This document shows positions 32,324 to 41,774 of a stretch of 42,916 nucleotides of DNA, piece after piece (within the stretch, counting starts at the first letter, position 1; each line of letters begins with the position of its first letter). The stretch spans positions 1 to 42,916 of the forward strand of contig JAKJCA010000023.1 in assembly GCA_022706685.1 (NCBI GenBank). The letters are read 5' to 3'. The notes under the pieces are model-generated. The model had not been told where the DNA came from. It ran no database searches and worked only from the letters and a program-made list of their open reading frames with translations. This DNA is from Bacillota bacterium. GTDB taxonomy: Bacteria > Bacillota > Clostridia > Oscillospirales > Acutalibacteraceae. A program made the position numbers and the translations under genes.

Positions 32324-33220
32324 ATGCCATACGCAATCGAAACGCAGAACCTGACCAAATATTACGGCAAAGCCAGGGGTATCATCGACGTCACCTTTCA
32401 GGTGGAGCCCGGCGAGATGTTCGGTTTCATCGGCCCCAACGGCGCCGGCAAGTCGACGACCATCCGCACGCTGCTTTCCCTGATTTATCCGACGTCGGGC
32501 ACGGCGAAGATTTTTTCGCTCGACTGCCGCCGCGACGCGCCCGAAATCGCCAAAAGGGTCGGCTACCTGCCCGGAGAGGTGTTTTACTACGACGGCATGA
32601 AGGTCAGGGACCTGCTCGACTATTCGGCGAGTTTTTACAAAAAAGACTGCAAAGACCGCATCCGGGAACTGGCCGGCCGCATGGAACTGGACCTGAATAA
32701 AAAAATCGACGACCTCTCCTTCGGCAACAAAAAGAAGGTGGGTATCGTGCAGGGTTTGCTGCACAGCCCGGATTTGATTATTCTCGACGAACCGACCTCG
32801 GGCCTCGACCCGCTGATGCAGCAGATATTTTTCGACCTTATCGAACAGGAGAACAAGCGCGGGGCGACGGTTTTTATGTCCTCGCATATTCTCGGCGAAG
32901 TCCAGCGCCTGTGCGACAGGGTCGCCATCATCAAGGACGGGCGGCTCGTCAAACTCGAAAGAATCGCCGACCTCAGGCAATCGAGTTTCAAGCGTTTTCA
33001 TATCGAAACCGCGCGCCCCCTGCCGGCGGATTATTTCGCCGTGGAAGGCGTCCGGGAACTGGAGGTCAACGGTTTGACGCACAACTTCCTGTTCAGGGGC
33101 GACATCAACACCGTCGCGGCCAAACTCGCGGGGGCCGAGCTTGCCAACTTCAGCGCGGAAGAACCGGATTTGGAGGAGATTTTCCTGCATTACTACACCG
33201 GGGAGGCGCACTCTTCATGA
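32324..33220 (+). CDS. ABC transporter ATP-binding protein
   Basis: A 298-residue nucleotide-binding subunit of an ABC-2 type exporter. Walker A is GPNGAGKST (37-45), the Q-loop region follows, and the signature is the divergent LSFGNKKKVGIVQGLL. Walker B with the catalytic Glu is LIILDEPTSGLDP, and the switch His is in SSHILGE. A 70-residue C-terminal extension is typical of bacitracin/drug/antibiotic-type exporters (BcrA-like). AGAGGGCGG precedes the ATG. The stop overlaps the start of the first permease gene by four bases. The substrate is unknown. Confidence 0.95.
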   Translation: MPYAIETQNLTKYYGKARGIIDVTFQVEPGEMFGFIGPNGAGKSTTIRTLLSLIYPTSGTAKIFSLDCRRDAPEIAKRVGYLPGEVFYYDGMKVRDLLDYSASFYKKDCKDRIRELAGRMELDLNKKIDDLSFGNKKKVGIVQGLLHSPDLIILDEPTSGLDPLMQQIFFDLIEQENKRGATVFMSSHILGEVQRLCDRVAIIKDGRLVKLERIADLRQSSFKRFHIETARPLPADYFAVEGVRELEVNGLTHNFLFRGDINTVAAKLAGAELANFSAEEPDLEEIFLHYYTGEAHSS

Positions 33221-34012
33221 GCGTTTTTAAGCGCGAAATCAGAGCCAACGCCAAATCCTCGGTCATATGGATTTGCGCCGTCACGGGCATGTCGGTGCTG
33301 ATGATGATGTTCTACCCCTCGTTCGAGCGGGATATCGCCGACTATGTCAAACTGCTGGACAATTTCCCCCCCCGCGATGAAAGCGATCCTGGGCATGCAG
33401 GCGGAGAACTTCGCCTCCGCCACCGGCTTTTATTCTTTCTGTGTGCTGTATGCTTTGCTGCTGGGCTCTATCCAGGCGGCCAACCTCGGTTTCGCCTGCG
33501 TATCCAAAGAGATGACCCTGGGTACGGCGGATTTTCTGCTGACCAAGCCCGTGTCGCGCGCGCGCATCCTGACGGCCAAACTGCTGGCCTGCCTGTGCAT
33601 CATCGCCGCGACCAACGTCGTTTACAACCTCGTGACCGTACCACTGGTGCTTTCGTTTGCGGATTCGGGCGCCCTCAAGACACTGGCACTGCTCAATGCC
33701 TCTCTGCTGTTTTTGCAGCTCATCTTTTTCGCGGCGGGTTTCGCCGTCTCCGCCGCGGCCAAAAAAATCAAATCGGTCCTGCCGTACTCGCTGGGGCTGG
33801 TGTTCATGTCTTTTGCCCTGTCGGCTTTCGCCGTTACTTCGAAGGAAGACAAACTGCGCTACCTGACGCCGTTTCAGTATTTCAGCGCCGAACACATCAT
33901 GGCCAACGGTTCGTATGAAACCAGGTTTGCGGTGCTGGCCGCGGTGCTCGTCTGCTTGGGTATCGCCGCGGCGTATCTCTTTTTCATCAAAAAACAAATC
34001 CGTTCCCGCTGA
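33217..34012 (+). CDS. ABC-2 type permease, split by a one-base frameshift in a C8 run
   Basis: The gene starts at ATG 33217 (overlapping the ATPase stop, GGGGAGG upstream) and reads MSVFKREIRANAKSS up to VKLLDNFPP. It then loses frame at a run of eight C (33366-33373). With seven C it continues in the other frame as AMKAILGMQAENFASATGF to the stop at 34012. Removing one base gives exactly 265 codons, and the rejoined protein has the expected six membrane helices with TKPVSRARILTAKL between helices. So as written the gene is broken. A sequencing or assembly error in the homopolymer, a true mutation, or slippage-based phase variation can all explain it. Without repair only the C-terminal 223 residues have an open frame. 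It is paralogous to the next gene. Confidence 0.88.
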
Positions 34013-34027
34013 AAGGGGAGAGCGCGC

Positions 34028-34816
34028 TTGAACATTTACTTGAGGGAACTCAAAGCCCACCGCAGGGCGCTGATTATCTGGTCGGTCTGCATGCTGTTTC
34101 TTGTCGCCGCGGGCATGGGCAAATACTCCGCCCAGCTGGGAACAGGGGTCAGCATCAACGAACTCATGCAGACCATGCCCGAGGCGCTGCAGAAGTTTTT
34201 CGGCCTCGGCGTGCTGGACCTCTCGGTCGCTATCGAGTATTTCGGGGTGCTGTTCACCTATATCGCTCTTGTCGCCGCGGTGCATGCCGCCATGCTCGGC
34301 GCGGGGATGATCTCCAAGGAGGAACGCGATAAAACCGCCGAGTTCCTCATGTCCAAGCCGGTTTCGCGCGCGCACGTCCTTAACGCCAAACTGGCCGCCG
34401 CGCTGACCAATGTGCTGGCGCTCAACCTCGTCACTGCCGCCGGTTCTTTCGGCATCATGAATTACTATTCGCAGGGCGCGCCATACGCCTCGCAGCTGGC
34501 CAAAATGATGGCCGCCTTGTTCGCCGTTCAGGTTTTCTTTCTGGCCTCGGGTTTCTTCTTCGCGTCGTTGAGCGGCAGGTATGCCTCCGGCGCGGCGACC
34601 GGCCTGCTGCTGATACTTTTCGTCATCTTTGTCATCACCGATATTTTCGGCAAGACCGATGCCCTGCGCTATGTGACCCCGTTCAAGTATTTCGACGCGA
34701 AAGTCATCATGACCGGGCAATACGAAAACATTTATACGGTTCTGACCGTGCTCGGCGTCGCCGGTTTTACCGGTTTCGCCTATTACTTCTACCGCCGCCG
34801 CGACCTCAGGGTGTAG
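34028..34816 (+). CDS. ABC-2 type permease
   Basis: A 262-residue membrane subunit with six helices, starting at TTG 34028 with AAAGGGGAG upstream. SKPVSRAHVLNAKLAAALT is the conserved cytoplasmic segment of this permease family and matches the broken paralogue just upstream. FVIFVITDIFG and AYYFYRRRDLRV mark the C-terminus. Together with its paralogue and the ATPase it should form a heterodimeric exporter of unknown substrate. Confidence 0.93.
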   Translation: MNIYLRELKAHRRALIIWSVCMLFLVAAGMGKYSAQLGTGVSINELMQTMPEALQKFFGLGVLDLSVAIEYFGVLFTYIALVAAVHAAMLGAGMISKEERDKTAEFLMSKPVSRAHVLNAKLAAALTNVLALNLVTAAGSFGIMNYYSQGAPYASQLAKMMAALFAVQVFFLASGFFFASLSGRYASGAATGLLLILFVIFVITDIFGKTDALRYVTPFKYFDAKVIMTGQYENIYTVLTVLGVAGFTGFAYYFYRRRDLRV

Positions 34817-34840
34817 GGCGGCGCTGCGGCAGCGACGGAT

Positions 34841-34872
34841 ATAAAAGACGCGGCAAACGCCGCGTCTTTTAT
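34841..34872. terminator. Bidirectional terminator with 14-base perfect stem
   Basis: ATAAAAGACGCGGC (34841-34854), loop AAAC, GCCGCGTCTTTTAT (34859-34872). The A/T-rich stem ends provide U tails for both the ABC operon and the convergent epimerase gene. Confidence 0.93.
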
Positions 34873-34902
34873 GCTGCATATACGGCTGGACGTTCCGCCG
34901 TT

Positions 34903-35877
34903 TCACAAATTCTCTTTGTACCACTCGACAGCCTGCGCGATACCGTCGGCAAAGTTCCAGTCCGGGTCGTAGCCCAGCAGGTTCCTCGCCTTCGAGATAT
35001 CCGCGTGGCTGTGGCGGATATCGCCCGCGCGCGCGGGGCCGAACTGAGGTTCGACGTCGCGGCCGAGCGCCTTGCGCAGGCTGTTGTAGATATCGATCAG
35101 GTATTCCCTGCCGCCGTAGGCGATGTTGAACGCCTCGCCCGCCGCTTCGGCCGGGGCCAGGCACGCTTTGAGGTTCGCCTCGATGACGTTTTCGACATAG
35201 GTAAAGTCCCGGCTCTGCATGCCGTCGCCGTGGATGACGGGCCTTTCGCCGGCGAGCAATTGCTTGATCCATTTTGGGATCACCGCCGCGTAGGCGCCGT
35301 CGGGGTCCTGCCGGCGGCCGAAGACGTTGAAATACCGCAGGCCGACCGTTTCAAGACGGTACAGCGAATAATACAGCCGCCCATATTCCTCGTCGACGCG
35401 TTTCGTCAGCGCGTAGGGGGAGAGCACGCTGCCCTCGGCGCCTTCCTTTTTCGGCAGAGCGGGGTGGTCGCCGTACACCGACGAGGAAGAGGCGTAGACA
35501 AACCGTTTCACTTTGGCCTGCCGCGCCGCCTCCATCATGTTGAGCGTGCCTTTGATGTTAATGTCGCAGTACAGCTGCGGCATTTCGATGCTGCGCGGCA
35601 CCGAGCCCCACGCCGCCTGGTGCAGCACATAGTCGGTGCCCTCGCAGGCGCTCAGGCACGTTTCCGGCGAACGGATGTCGCCATCGATAAAAGTGAAGCC
35701 GGTTTGGCCTTCAAAAGGCGCGATGTTCTGCCTTTTTCCCGTCGAAAGATTATCAAGGCATCTGACTTGATAGCCCATCCTCAACAGTGCCTCGCACAAG
35801 TTGGAACCGATAAAACCGGCGCCGCCCGTGACGATAAAAACCGTGCCGGGGTCAAATGTTATAAGGCCGTATCCCAT
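34903..35877 (-). CDS. NAD-dependent nucleotide-sugar epimerase (SDR family)
   Basis: A 324-residue extended SDR enzyme. The NAD motif TGGAGFIGSN is at 17-26, and the catalytic triad is present as Ser131 region (SSSSVYG), Tyr155 and Lys159 (SPYALTK). GDGMQSRDFTYVENV near residue 215 is characteristic of the UDP-GlcNAc/UDP-glucose C4-epimerase branch (WbpP/GalE2-like), as are GLRYFNVFGRRQDP and SARHxxAD-type closing segments (RAGDIRHSHADISKA). The N-terminus has an extra MGYGLITFDP before the first strand. AAGGCGG lies eight bases before the ATG. It follows the DegT-type aminotransferase gene on the same strand, 78 bases away, suggesting a surface-sugar pathway. Confidence 0.93.
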   Translation of the reverse strand: MGYGLITFDPGTVFIVTGGAGFIGSNLCEALLRMGYQVRCLDNLSTGKRQNIAPFEGQTGFTFIDGDIRSPETCLSACEGTDYVLHQAAWGSVPRSIEMPQLYCDINIKGTLNMMEAARQAKVKRFVYASSSSVYGDHPALPKKEGAEGSVLSPYALTKRVDEEYGRLYYSLYRLETVGLRYFNVFGRRQDPDGAYAAVIPKWIKQLLAGERPVIHGDGMQSRDFTYVENVIEANLKACLAPAEAAGEAFNIAYGGREYLIDIYNSLRKALGRDVEPQFGPARAGDIRHSHADISKARNLLGYDPDWNFADGIAQAVEWYKENL

Positions 35878-35955
35878 ATTTGTGTCCGCCTTTCCGGGTA
35901 ACGGAGGCCCGATGATGCGTTTGGTATCAGCGGCAAAAAAAACAAGAAATTTGCT

Positions 35956-37074
35956 TTACACAGCGCGCCAGAGTTTTTTGATGACGCCGGTCACCCGTTC
36001 GAGGTCCGCCTCGCTGAGGTTGGTGCCCGAGGGCAGGCAAAGGCCGTTTTCAAAGATGCCGCGCGCGGTGTCGCCGCCCACGCAGGGGCAGCCGGCGAAG
36101 AAGGGCTGCAGGTGCAGCGGCTTCCAGATCGGCCTCGATTCGATGTTGTCGGCCTCGAGGGCCTCAATAACGTCGAGCGGCCTGATCTTTCCGCTCAGCT
36201 GAATACACGTCAGCCAGCAGTTTGGTTCGTTGAAGTCATTGACGGGCATAAAACTTAAGTCCTCGAGGCCTTCCAGCTCCCGCTTGTAAAAATCAAAAAT
36301 TTCTTTCTTGCGCGCGACGCGCCGGTCGAGCACCTTGAGCTGCCCGCGGCCGATGCCGGCGACGACGTTGCTCATGCGGTAGTTGAAGCCCAGTTCGCTG
36401 TGCTGGTAATGCCGCGCCTTGTCCCTCGCCTGGGTCGCCCAGAAACGGGCTTTTTCAATCATTTCGCCGTTTTCGGACACGAGCATGCCCCCGCCCGAAG
36501 ACGTGATGATTTTATTCCCGTTGAACGAATACACCCCATAGTCTCCGAAGGTGCCGGTGTAGCGGCCTTTGTAGAGTGTGCCCAGCGACTCCGCCGCGTC
36601 TTCGATGAGCGTGACGCCGTGCTTTTTACAGATATCCGCGATGGGGTCCAGGTCCGCGGCGAGGCCATAGAGGTTGACGACGATGACCGCCTTGGCGTGC
36701 GGGTGCTGCGCCAGCGCCTCCTCGAGCAGAGCGGGGTCCATGTTCCAGGTTTTCTCGTCGGAGTCGATGAAAACGGGCAGCGCGTTCTGGTAGACAATCG
36801 GGTTCGCCGACGCAGAGAAGGTCAGCGACTGGCACAGCACCGTGTCGCCCGCGCCGACGCCCGCCGCTTTCAGCGCAAGGTGGATGGCCGCCGTCCCCGA
36901 TACCAGCGCCGCGGCATGGCTGACGCCCACTTTGGCGGCGAGTTCCTTTTCAAACTCATTGACGTTCGGGCCCAGCGGGGCGATCCAGTTGGTCTCGAAC
37001 GCCTCGTGTATATATTGGAGTTCATACCCTTCCTCGCTCATATGCGGAGAAGAAAGCCAGATTTTGTCACTCAA
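35956..37074 (-). CDS. DegT/DnrJ/EryC1/StrS family aminotransferase
   Basis: A 372-residue PLP aminotransferase acting on a nucleotide-linked keto sugar. I use the TTG at 37074 as start (MSDKIWLSSPHMSEEG), since AAAGG is 11 bases upstream. A GTG at 37086 has the same AAGG only one base away. The N-terminal NWIAPLGPNVNEFEKELA and the PLP site YSFNGNKIITSSGGG (Lys188) are clear, as is IEDAAESLGT. It resembles PglE/EpsN/LegC-type enzymes that aminate UDP-4-keto-6-deoxy-sugars in surface-polysaccharide or glycoprotein synthesis. The dehydratase that would make the keto sugar is not in the window. Confidence 0.93.
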   Translation of the reverse strand: MSDKIWLSSPHMSEEGYELQYIHEAFETNWIAPLGPNVNEFEKELAAKVGVSHAAALVSGTAAIHLALKAAGVGAGDTVLCQSLTFSASANPIVYQNALPVFIDSDEKTWNMDPALLEEALAQHPHAKAVIVVNLYGLAADLDPIADICKKHGVTLIEDAAESLGTLYKGRYTGTFGDYGVYSFNGNKIITSSGGGMLVSENGEMIEKARFWATQARDKARHYQHSELGFNYRMSNVVAGIGRGQLKVLDRRVARKKEIFDFYKRELEGLEDLSFMPVNDFNEPNCWLTCIQLSGKIRPLDVIEALEADNIESRPIWKPLHLQPFFAGCPCVGGDTARGIFENGLCLPSGTNLSEADLERVTGVIKKLWRAV

Positions 37075-37133
37075 CGACGTACACACCTTTCATCCGGGAC
37101 GAAAAATATGAATGCAGCGCAGACACGCAAACG

Positions 37134-37162
37134 AATATATCATAAAGTGTCCCATTCATCAA
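37134..37162 (-). promoter_or_regulatory. Promoter of the aminotransferase-epimerase operon
   Basis: On the minus strand TTGATG (37157-37162) and TATATT (37134-37139) with a 17-base spacer, about 55 bases before the TTG start. Confidence 0.7.
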
Positions 37163-37541
37163 TGAACCGCTGCCGTTTTTTACCGGTCTGCCGTTCGACG
37201 GGACCCGGCAGCGCCTAAGAGAGCCGGACAGATCATTTCCCGAAAAACAGCGGCGTCCAAACTGATTATACACCGAAACATAACGGCTATAAAGGGCGAA
37301 TGACAACACACGGCAAACAACCGCATTGAAAAGGCCGCAAGCCGCCCGAAGGGGAATTGCCGGCAGAAAAAGAAACGGGCCGGATACACATCCGTAACGG
37401 ATCTGATGACGGACGCTCCATAAAAATAAACCGGAAAAATGATGTCCGACGTTAGGGAAATCACTCTTCCGGTTTGAAATATTTGTGCGTCACTCGCCAA
37501 TTTCCGGTGTCGCCCCCGGGCGATGGATTGCCCCGAATTTC
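37163..37541. other. Non-coding stretch with no gene seen
   Basis: Between the aminotransferase promoter and the end of the transglutaminase gene there are about 380 bases with no credible gene. A second candidate minus-strand promoter (TTTATA, 17 bases, TATAAT, with the TATAAT near 37260) may drive a longer transcript of the sugar operon. A short TCGCCC-CC-GGGCGA dyad near 37512-37526 lies just past the transglutaminase stop, but it has no T run. Confidence 0.4.
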
Positions 37542-39806
37542 CTAAGCGGTTTTTACCGAAACATAGTTCGACGGGTTGCTGTAGATGTTGGATCCGCCCG
37601 TTGTCCGGTAAGCTCTGACACAATAGTAATAGCAGGTAGCGCTGCTGAGCCCTTTGTTGATGTAGCTTAACGACGTTGTCACGCCAATGCGCTCAAAGGA
37701 GGATGTCGCGAAATTGTACCGGTATATCACATATCCGCTTGCGCCGCTGACGGCGTTCCAGGTGATTTTGACGCTTGCTGCGCCTGTCGCCGCGGCGCGG
37801 ACACCGGATGGGGAAGCGGGGATTGCTTTGCCGCTGAACGCGGCAGTCAGCGCGCCGTAAACATTCGTTCCTCCGGTATTGAGATAGGCTCTCACTTTAT
37901 ATTTGTATGTGGCACCCGTTACACGGCCGGTATCTGCATAACTGCACGATGAAGTAACGCAAATTCCGTCATATTTATTGGTCGCGGAGTTGTAGCGATA
38001 AACAATGTATCCCTTTGCTCCGCTGACCGGTGCCCAGGTTATTTTGATGCTGTTATAGGACGCTGAAACCGCTCTTGCCGAACCGGGAATGCCGGGCGGC
38101 ACGACCTTGATATTGCTGACAACCACCGAACCGGCAGGGCTGATGTTGCCCGCCGCGTCCCGGCACCTTGCGTAAACCGTATTGTTGGCGTACAAAACAA
38201 CCGGAGCGTTGAAAGCGGTCCACGAGCCGCTGCCGATCTTATATTCCTTTACGGCTGCGTCGGCAGGGTATTGAATGCTGACGGTGACGCTGCCGGTTAA
38301 TGTATTGGCAGCCGACGCCGAAAGGGCGGGGACAGCAGGAGCGGTCTTATCAATGGTGAACGTGGCAGTGACGGTGCTGCATCCCGGATCCGTCACGGTC
38401 AATACATGCCTGCTTTCAGCGGAAACCTTGGAGCCGGATAGGAACGGATTGCCGTTCAGCTTGGCTGTACCCCTGTTGAACGTTATCGTGACGTCTGTTT
38501 TGTAGCAAGCGTTGTTGACAACGCCGGCAATCACAATCGGCGCCGTTACGGAAAAACTGCCTGCGGAATAACTTGCTGTGCCGGTGGCCGGCCATCGATA
38601 AAGCGTATAGCATAATTTATCGCCGCGGATGACAAACTCCGTCACTTTTTCCGAAACGGTTTTGCCGGTGTTGTTGATGGTCATCAACGCAATATCGGTT
38701 GTGCCGCAAAAATCCGTTTGCCTGATTTGGCTGATGACCTCATTGCTCGTGGTATAATTGTAATAAATATTGTTGCCGTATACGCCGAGATAGCTGCCCG
38801 GATTGACGGATTTCAGCACACGGGCTCCGCTCAAATTGAAAAGAGATTTCGTCAACTTGCCGTCTTTGATATAATGCCAATAACCCTGCTTGTAGAACAT
38901 GCCGCTGTGGATGGATGCGTATTTGTTGTCATAAAGGGCGCTGGTTGCCGGATAGGTGTCCGGGAGCCATCCCGAATGTCCCGTTGCGCGTGCTGCCGAA
39001 TCGCTGAGCAGGAGGTTGTCATGGCCAACATAACCTTCGAGGTCATAATCGTTGTTGATCCAACCCTTTGCCGCTGAAAAAACCGGATCATCCCATGTCA
39101 GGTCCACGTGGTACCACTTGCCGTCAAGTTTGACCATGTTCCAGGAATGGCCGATTGATTTGCCGTAAACGGTAATGGTTTCAATGCCCAGTCTTTGCAT
39201 GATGGCCGAAAACGCCAGAGAATAAGCGTTGCATATCCCCGCGCCGTTGACCAGGACTCCGTATGCGGTATAAGATACATGGGGAACGGTGCCTTGGAGA
39301 TAATTGCAGTAGTCGTATTTTGTGTTTAATATAATGTAATCATGGACAGCCATGACCTTCTCCGCGTCGGTCATTTCCGCGCTTACACACGCGAGGGTTT
39401 TTGCGACGGCCTGTTCATACAATTGCTTCATTTGGGCAATTTGTGCAGCGGTATAATCGTAAGTAAAGTATATCGTGAGCACTTTGTCGCTTGAAACACC
39501 GCAGCCGTACAAATAATTCTTCAGGTAAAAGAATGAAGGCTGGGTATAGATCAGCTTGGTAAAGATGGTCATGAGCTGGCTGGCCGTGATGTTATATAGT
39601 CTGATATCGACCGAAGGCTTCACCGCATCAACGGCATCGGCAATCAGTTGAACGACGCCGCTGTATGTGCTGCCGGTTTCGGCAGAGGCGGCCCGGGAGG
39701 TGACAGATAAACCGGATATGCCGCCCATCAGCGAAATACCGCTGCTGAGTACGACAGACAGGGCAATGAAGACAGATATTAGGTTTTTGAACAAGGTCTT
39801 TTTCAT
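37542..39806 (-). CDS. Secreted transglutaminase-like protein with two fibronectin type III domains
   Basis: A 754-residue secreted protein with a signal peptide ([17 protein letters not shown]; likely cleaved near RAASA about residue 40). Residues 140-250 hold a transglutaminase-like core: the nucleophile in [12 protein letters not shown] (Cys192), [15 protein letters not shown] (His220) and VDLTWDD (Asp235). These proteins are usually peptidases or cross-linkers of the cell surface. A middle region (about 280-460) is unrecognised. Residues 460-560 look like Ig/CHB-type modules ([30 protein letters not shown]). Residues 565-655 and 660-754 are two fibronectin type III domains with repeated ITWxxVSGAxGYxxYRYN. 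No wall anchor or dockerin. The G+C content looks lower than upstream genes. Confidence 0.9.
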   Translation of the reverse strand: MKKTLFKNLISVFIALSVVLSSGISLMGGISGLSVTSRAASAETGSTYSGVVQLIADAVDAVKPSVDIRLYNITASQLMTIFTKLIYTQPSFFYLKNYLYGCGVSSDKVLTIYFTYDYTAAQIAQMKQLYEQAVAKTLACVSAEMTDAEKVMAVHDYIILNTKYDYCNYLQGTVPHVSYTAYGVLVNGAGICNAYSLAFSAIMQRLGIETITVYGKSIGHSWNMVKLDGKWYHVDLTWDDPVFSAAKGWINNDYDLEGYVGHDNLLLSDSAARATGHSGWLPDTYPATSALYDNKYASIHSGMFYKQGYWHYIKDGKLTKSLFNLSGARVLKSVNPGSYLGVYGNNIYYNYTTSNEVISQIRQTDFCGTTDIALMTINNTGKTVSEKVTEFVIRGDKLCYTLYRWPATGTASYSAGSFSVTAPIVIAGVVNNACYKTDVTITFNRGTAKLNGNPFLSGSKVSAESRHVLTVTDPGCSTVTATFTIDKTAPAVPALSASAANTLTGSVTVSIQYPADAAVKEYKIGSGSWTAFNAPVVLYANNTVYARCRDAAGNISPAGSVVVSNIKVVPPGIPGSARAVSASYNSIKITWAPVSGAKGYIVYRYNSATNKYDGICVTSSCSYADTGRVTGATYKYKVRAYLNTGGTNVYGALTAAFSGKAIPASPSGVRAAATGAASVKITWNAVSGASGYVIYRYNFATSSFERIGVTTSLSYINKGLSSATCYYYCVRAYRTTGGSNIYSNPSNYVSVKTA

Positions 39807-40829
39807 TGCTTATGTTCCGTTTATCAAATAAAATTGCGTGTTTTTCGTGATATTTAGCGAAATGATGCAAAATATTACTCAAAACGCCGTTTCTTGTGAC
39901 AATATTACCATATACCGGAATTCAAATAGTTGCCGTATTAGAAAATAGCAAAAAAAATTTGTGCACAACTGACGAAAATATAACAAAACAACGAATAATA
40001 TTTAGAAGCGGAATTGGCGTTTCAGCGCTTTAAAAGAGCAAGCCGGCGGAAAATTTCCAATATATTTCATAAATCACATATAGATGGCCGCAGATGGGCT
40101 GCTGATGGGCTTCGAAAGGGCTGAAACAATATAATCCGGCAAACCTTTGTGAATATTGCACAATATTCAATGTATTAATATAGCGTGAAACGCTAAAAAA
40201 CAGCTGTTTTTGTCAGCGCATAAAAGCCGAGGAGGGCCGGGGCCTTGCGCGGCAAGCAAACGGAATTATTTGTGCCGGTACTTTGTGCAATTTGCTCAAA
40301 GCCGCATGTTCGCCTTGAACGTGCCCTGCGTTCCTGTCAAAACCGGTGATTTTACCCTTTTCATTCTTACGGACCGGTGCAGCGGGGATACCGCTTCAGA
40401 CCGCGGCGAATACGCAAATGCACTCGGCGCAGTGTTTCAAACGGTTCTTCAAAGAAGGGGCTGCCAATTGCCGGAGTGTCAGTGAACGCAGCCGTTGAAG
40501 GCGTGTTTTTCGGCGTTCACTTCCGGCCTGACAAAAAATTTGACAATATACATTTCAAAGCGTTTGTAATATAATAAACAAAATCATTGCATATCCTCCG
40601 GGGTGCATTTGCCGGCGAATCGGCACGCGGCGGTTGCGGATGGCACAGGCAGCCGCATCGCGGCACATCAGTTCAATTGCATGGCAATGGGAATGACTTT
40701 TTACACGCGGTCCGGGCGGGCAGCCTATCCTTTATCCGCCCGGCCGGAAAACGCAATAGATGATTCACAGGAATAAAGGTTATGGTTTCCGGCGGCCACA
40801 AATGACAGATGCTGTATTCGGGGTGAAAA
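39807..40829. other. One-kilobase non-coding region with dyads
   Basis: About 1 kb, A/T-rich in its first 400 bases, with no credible gene; short open frames lack ribosome sites and family sequence. Seen within it: TAGCG-TGAAA-CGCTA (40181-40195), directly followed by the palindrome AAAAACAGCTGTTTTT (40196-40211). There is also a TTGACA at 40540 with a TATAAT at 40570 (24-base spacing, so not a standard promoter). CCGGGCGG (40712-40719) pairs with CCGCCCGG (40736-40743). The transglutaminase promoter should lie near 39830-39910 on the minus strand, but no good pair of boxes is clear. A non-coding RNA or a decayed gene is possible; I cannot identify either. Confidence 0.45.
40150..40169. promoter_or_regulatory. 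20-base dyad, candidate operator
   Basis: TGAATATTG-CA-CAATATTCA is a perfect 9+9 inverted repeat with a two-base centre, the usual shape of a dimeric repressor site. It lies far upstream of both flanking genes, in the middle of the non-coding kilobase. The regulator is unknown. Confidence 0.5.
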
Positions 40830-41774
40830 ATGACAATACTTGCCAACACCAACAATATGATGACAGCGCAGAATCTCGAGTGGTATTTGAAGAATTCGGG
40901 GAATCATGCGATTGCGGTATGGGTATCTGCGGACGAGGAAATCATCGACATCCTGCGTGTCGAAAAGATCGATGTGCTCCTTTACTTCACCCAGCGGGTG
41001 GATAACAGGGAGCTGATCAACTTCTTCTTTGACATATGCAACGTGAACCCGGCAGTCATCACCATTCTCTGTATTCAGGAAGAAAGCCGTCTGTATGTCA
41101 GCGATAATCTCAGAAGATCCGTTGACGAATGCATCACATTGCCGCTGAGCTTGGCCGATTTCACAAACCTGATGAGGCGTTCTCAACGGCAGCCGTTTGC
41201 GTGGAACACACCCGGCACGCCCGTTGCCTATGAACATGAGCAGCGGCCCGAACCGGAAGAGCAGGTCATCCCCGAGCTATTCCGTGACAGCGAACCTGCC
41301 GTTGGCACAGTACCGGTCCCCGAAGGTGTATTGCCGGGTATCACGGCTCCGGCCCCGGCTGAAGATTTCATCGGCGGCATACCGTCTGCGCAGACAACAG
41401 CCGGTAATGTTTCAAACACACCTGCCTTGCCGCAAGACCCGGTCACTCGGGAAATGACGGCAGGCGCCGTGCCTGCCGGGCCGGGAAGAGCGCCTTTTTC
41501 TTCACCGGACAACGGGGCAATACCTGCCGCACCTAATGCTGCGAATGAAGACCCGCGGGCCGCTGTGCCCGTTGCGCCTCCGGTACCGCCCGGTGCCGCG
41601 GTTCCATCCGGCCAGACCGGACGGGCCCGCAAAAAGCAGAAAAAAGTCAAATCGCCGCTGCGTTATCTCAACAAAAGCGAACTGTTTGAAATTATCCTTG
41701 ATCAGGAAAGAAGGCTGGAACAGCTGCATGGAGCGGTCGATGAGCTCAACAGCAAACTGGAAAGGCTTATGTAA
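40830..41774 (+). CDS. Degenerate receiver-like protein with proline-rich linker and C-terminal coiled coil
   Basis: A 314-residue protein; GGGGTG precedes the ATG at 40830. Residues 1-118 fold like a response-regulator receiver by pattern (alternating strands and helices, a final CITLPLSLADFTNLM). The phosphoacceptor position after KIDVLLY is Phe/Thr and the acidic pair after the first strand is Asn-rich (ILANTNN), so it cannot be phosphorylated in the normal way. Residues 120-265 are a Pro/Ala/Gly/Glu-rich disordered linker. A basic patch RARKKQKKVK leads to a predicted coiled coil (SELFEIILDQERRLEQLHGA to the end). No membrane helix. It resembles no family I can name; a scaffold or adaptor role is inference. 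Confidence 0.75.
   Translation: MTILANTNNMMTAQNLEWYLKNSGNHAIAVWVSADEEIIDILRVEKIDVLLYFTQRVDNRELINFFFDICNVNPAVITILCIQEESRLYVSDNLRRSVDECITLPLSLADFTNLMRRSQRQPFAWNTPGTPVAYEHEQRPEPEEQVIPELFRDSEPAVGTVPVPEGVLPGITAPAPAEDFIGGIPSAQTTAGNVSNTPALPQDPVTREMTAGAVPAGPGRAPFSSPDNGAIPAAPNAANEDPRAAVPVAPPVPPGAAVPSGQTGRARKKQKKVKSPLRYLNKSELFEIILDQERRLEQLHGAVDELNSKLERLM

Noticed and set aside
33344..34012. ATG 33344 as the true start of the first ABC permease
   Set aside because: It has no ribosome site and removes the N-terminal helix, which is encoded in the other frame from 33217 with good coupling to the ATPase gene.
40210..40485. A 91-codon open frame in the non-coding kilobase
   Set aside because: No ribosome binding site, no recognisable domain and no coding-like pattern.
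40540..40575. TTGACA and TATAAT as a promoter for the receiver-like gene
   Set aside because: The boxes are 24 bases apart, beyond the workable range for a vegetative promoter.
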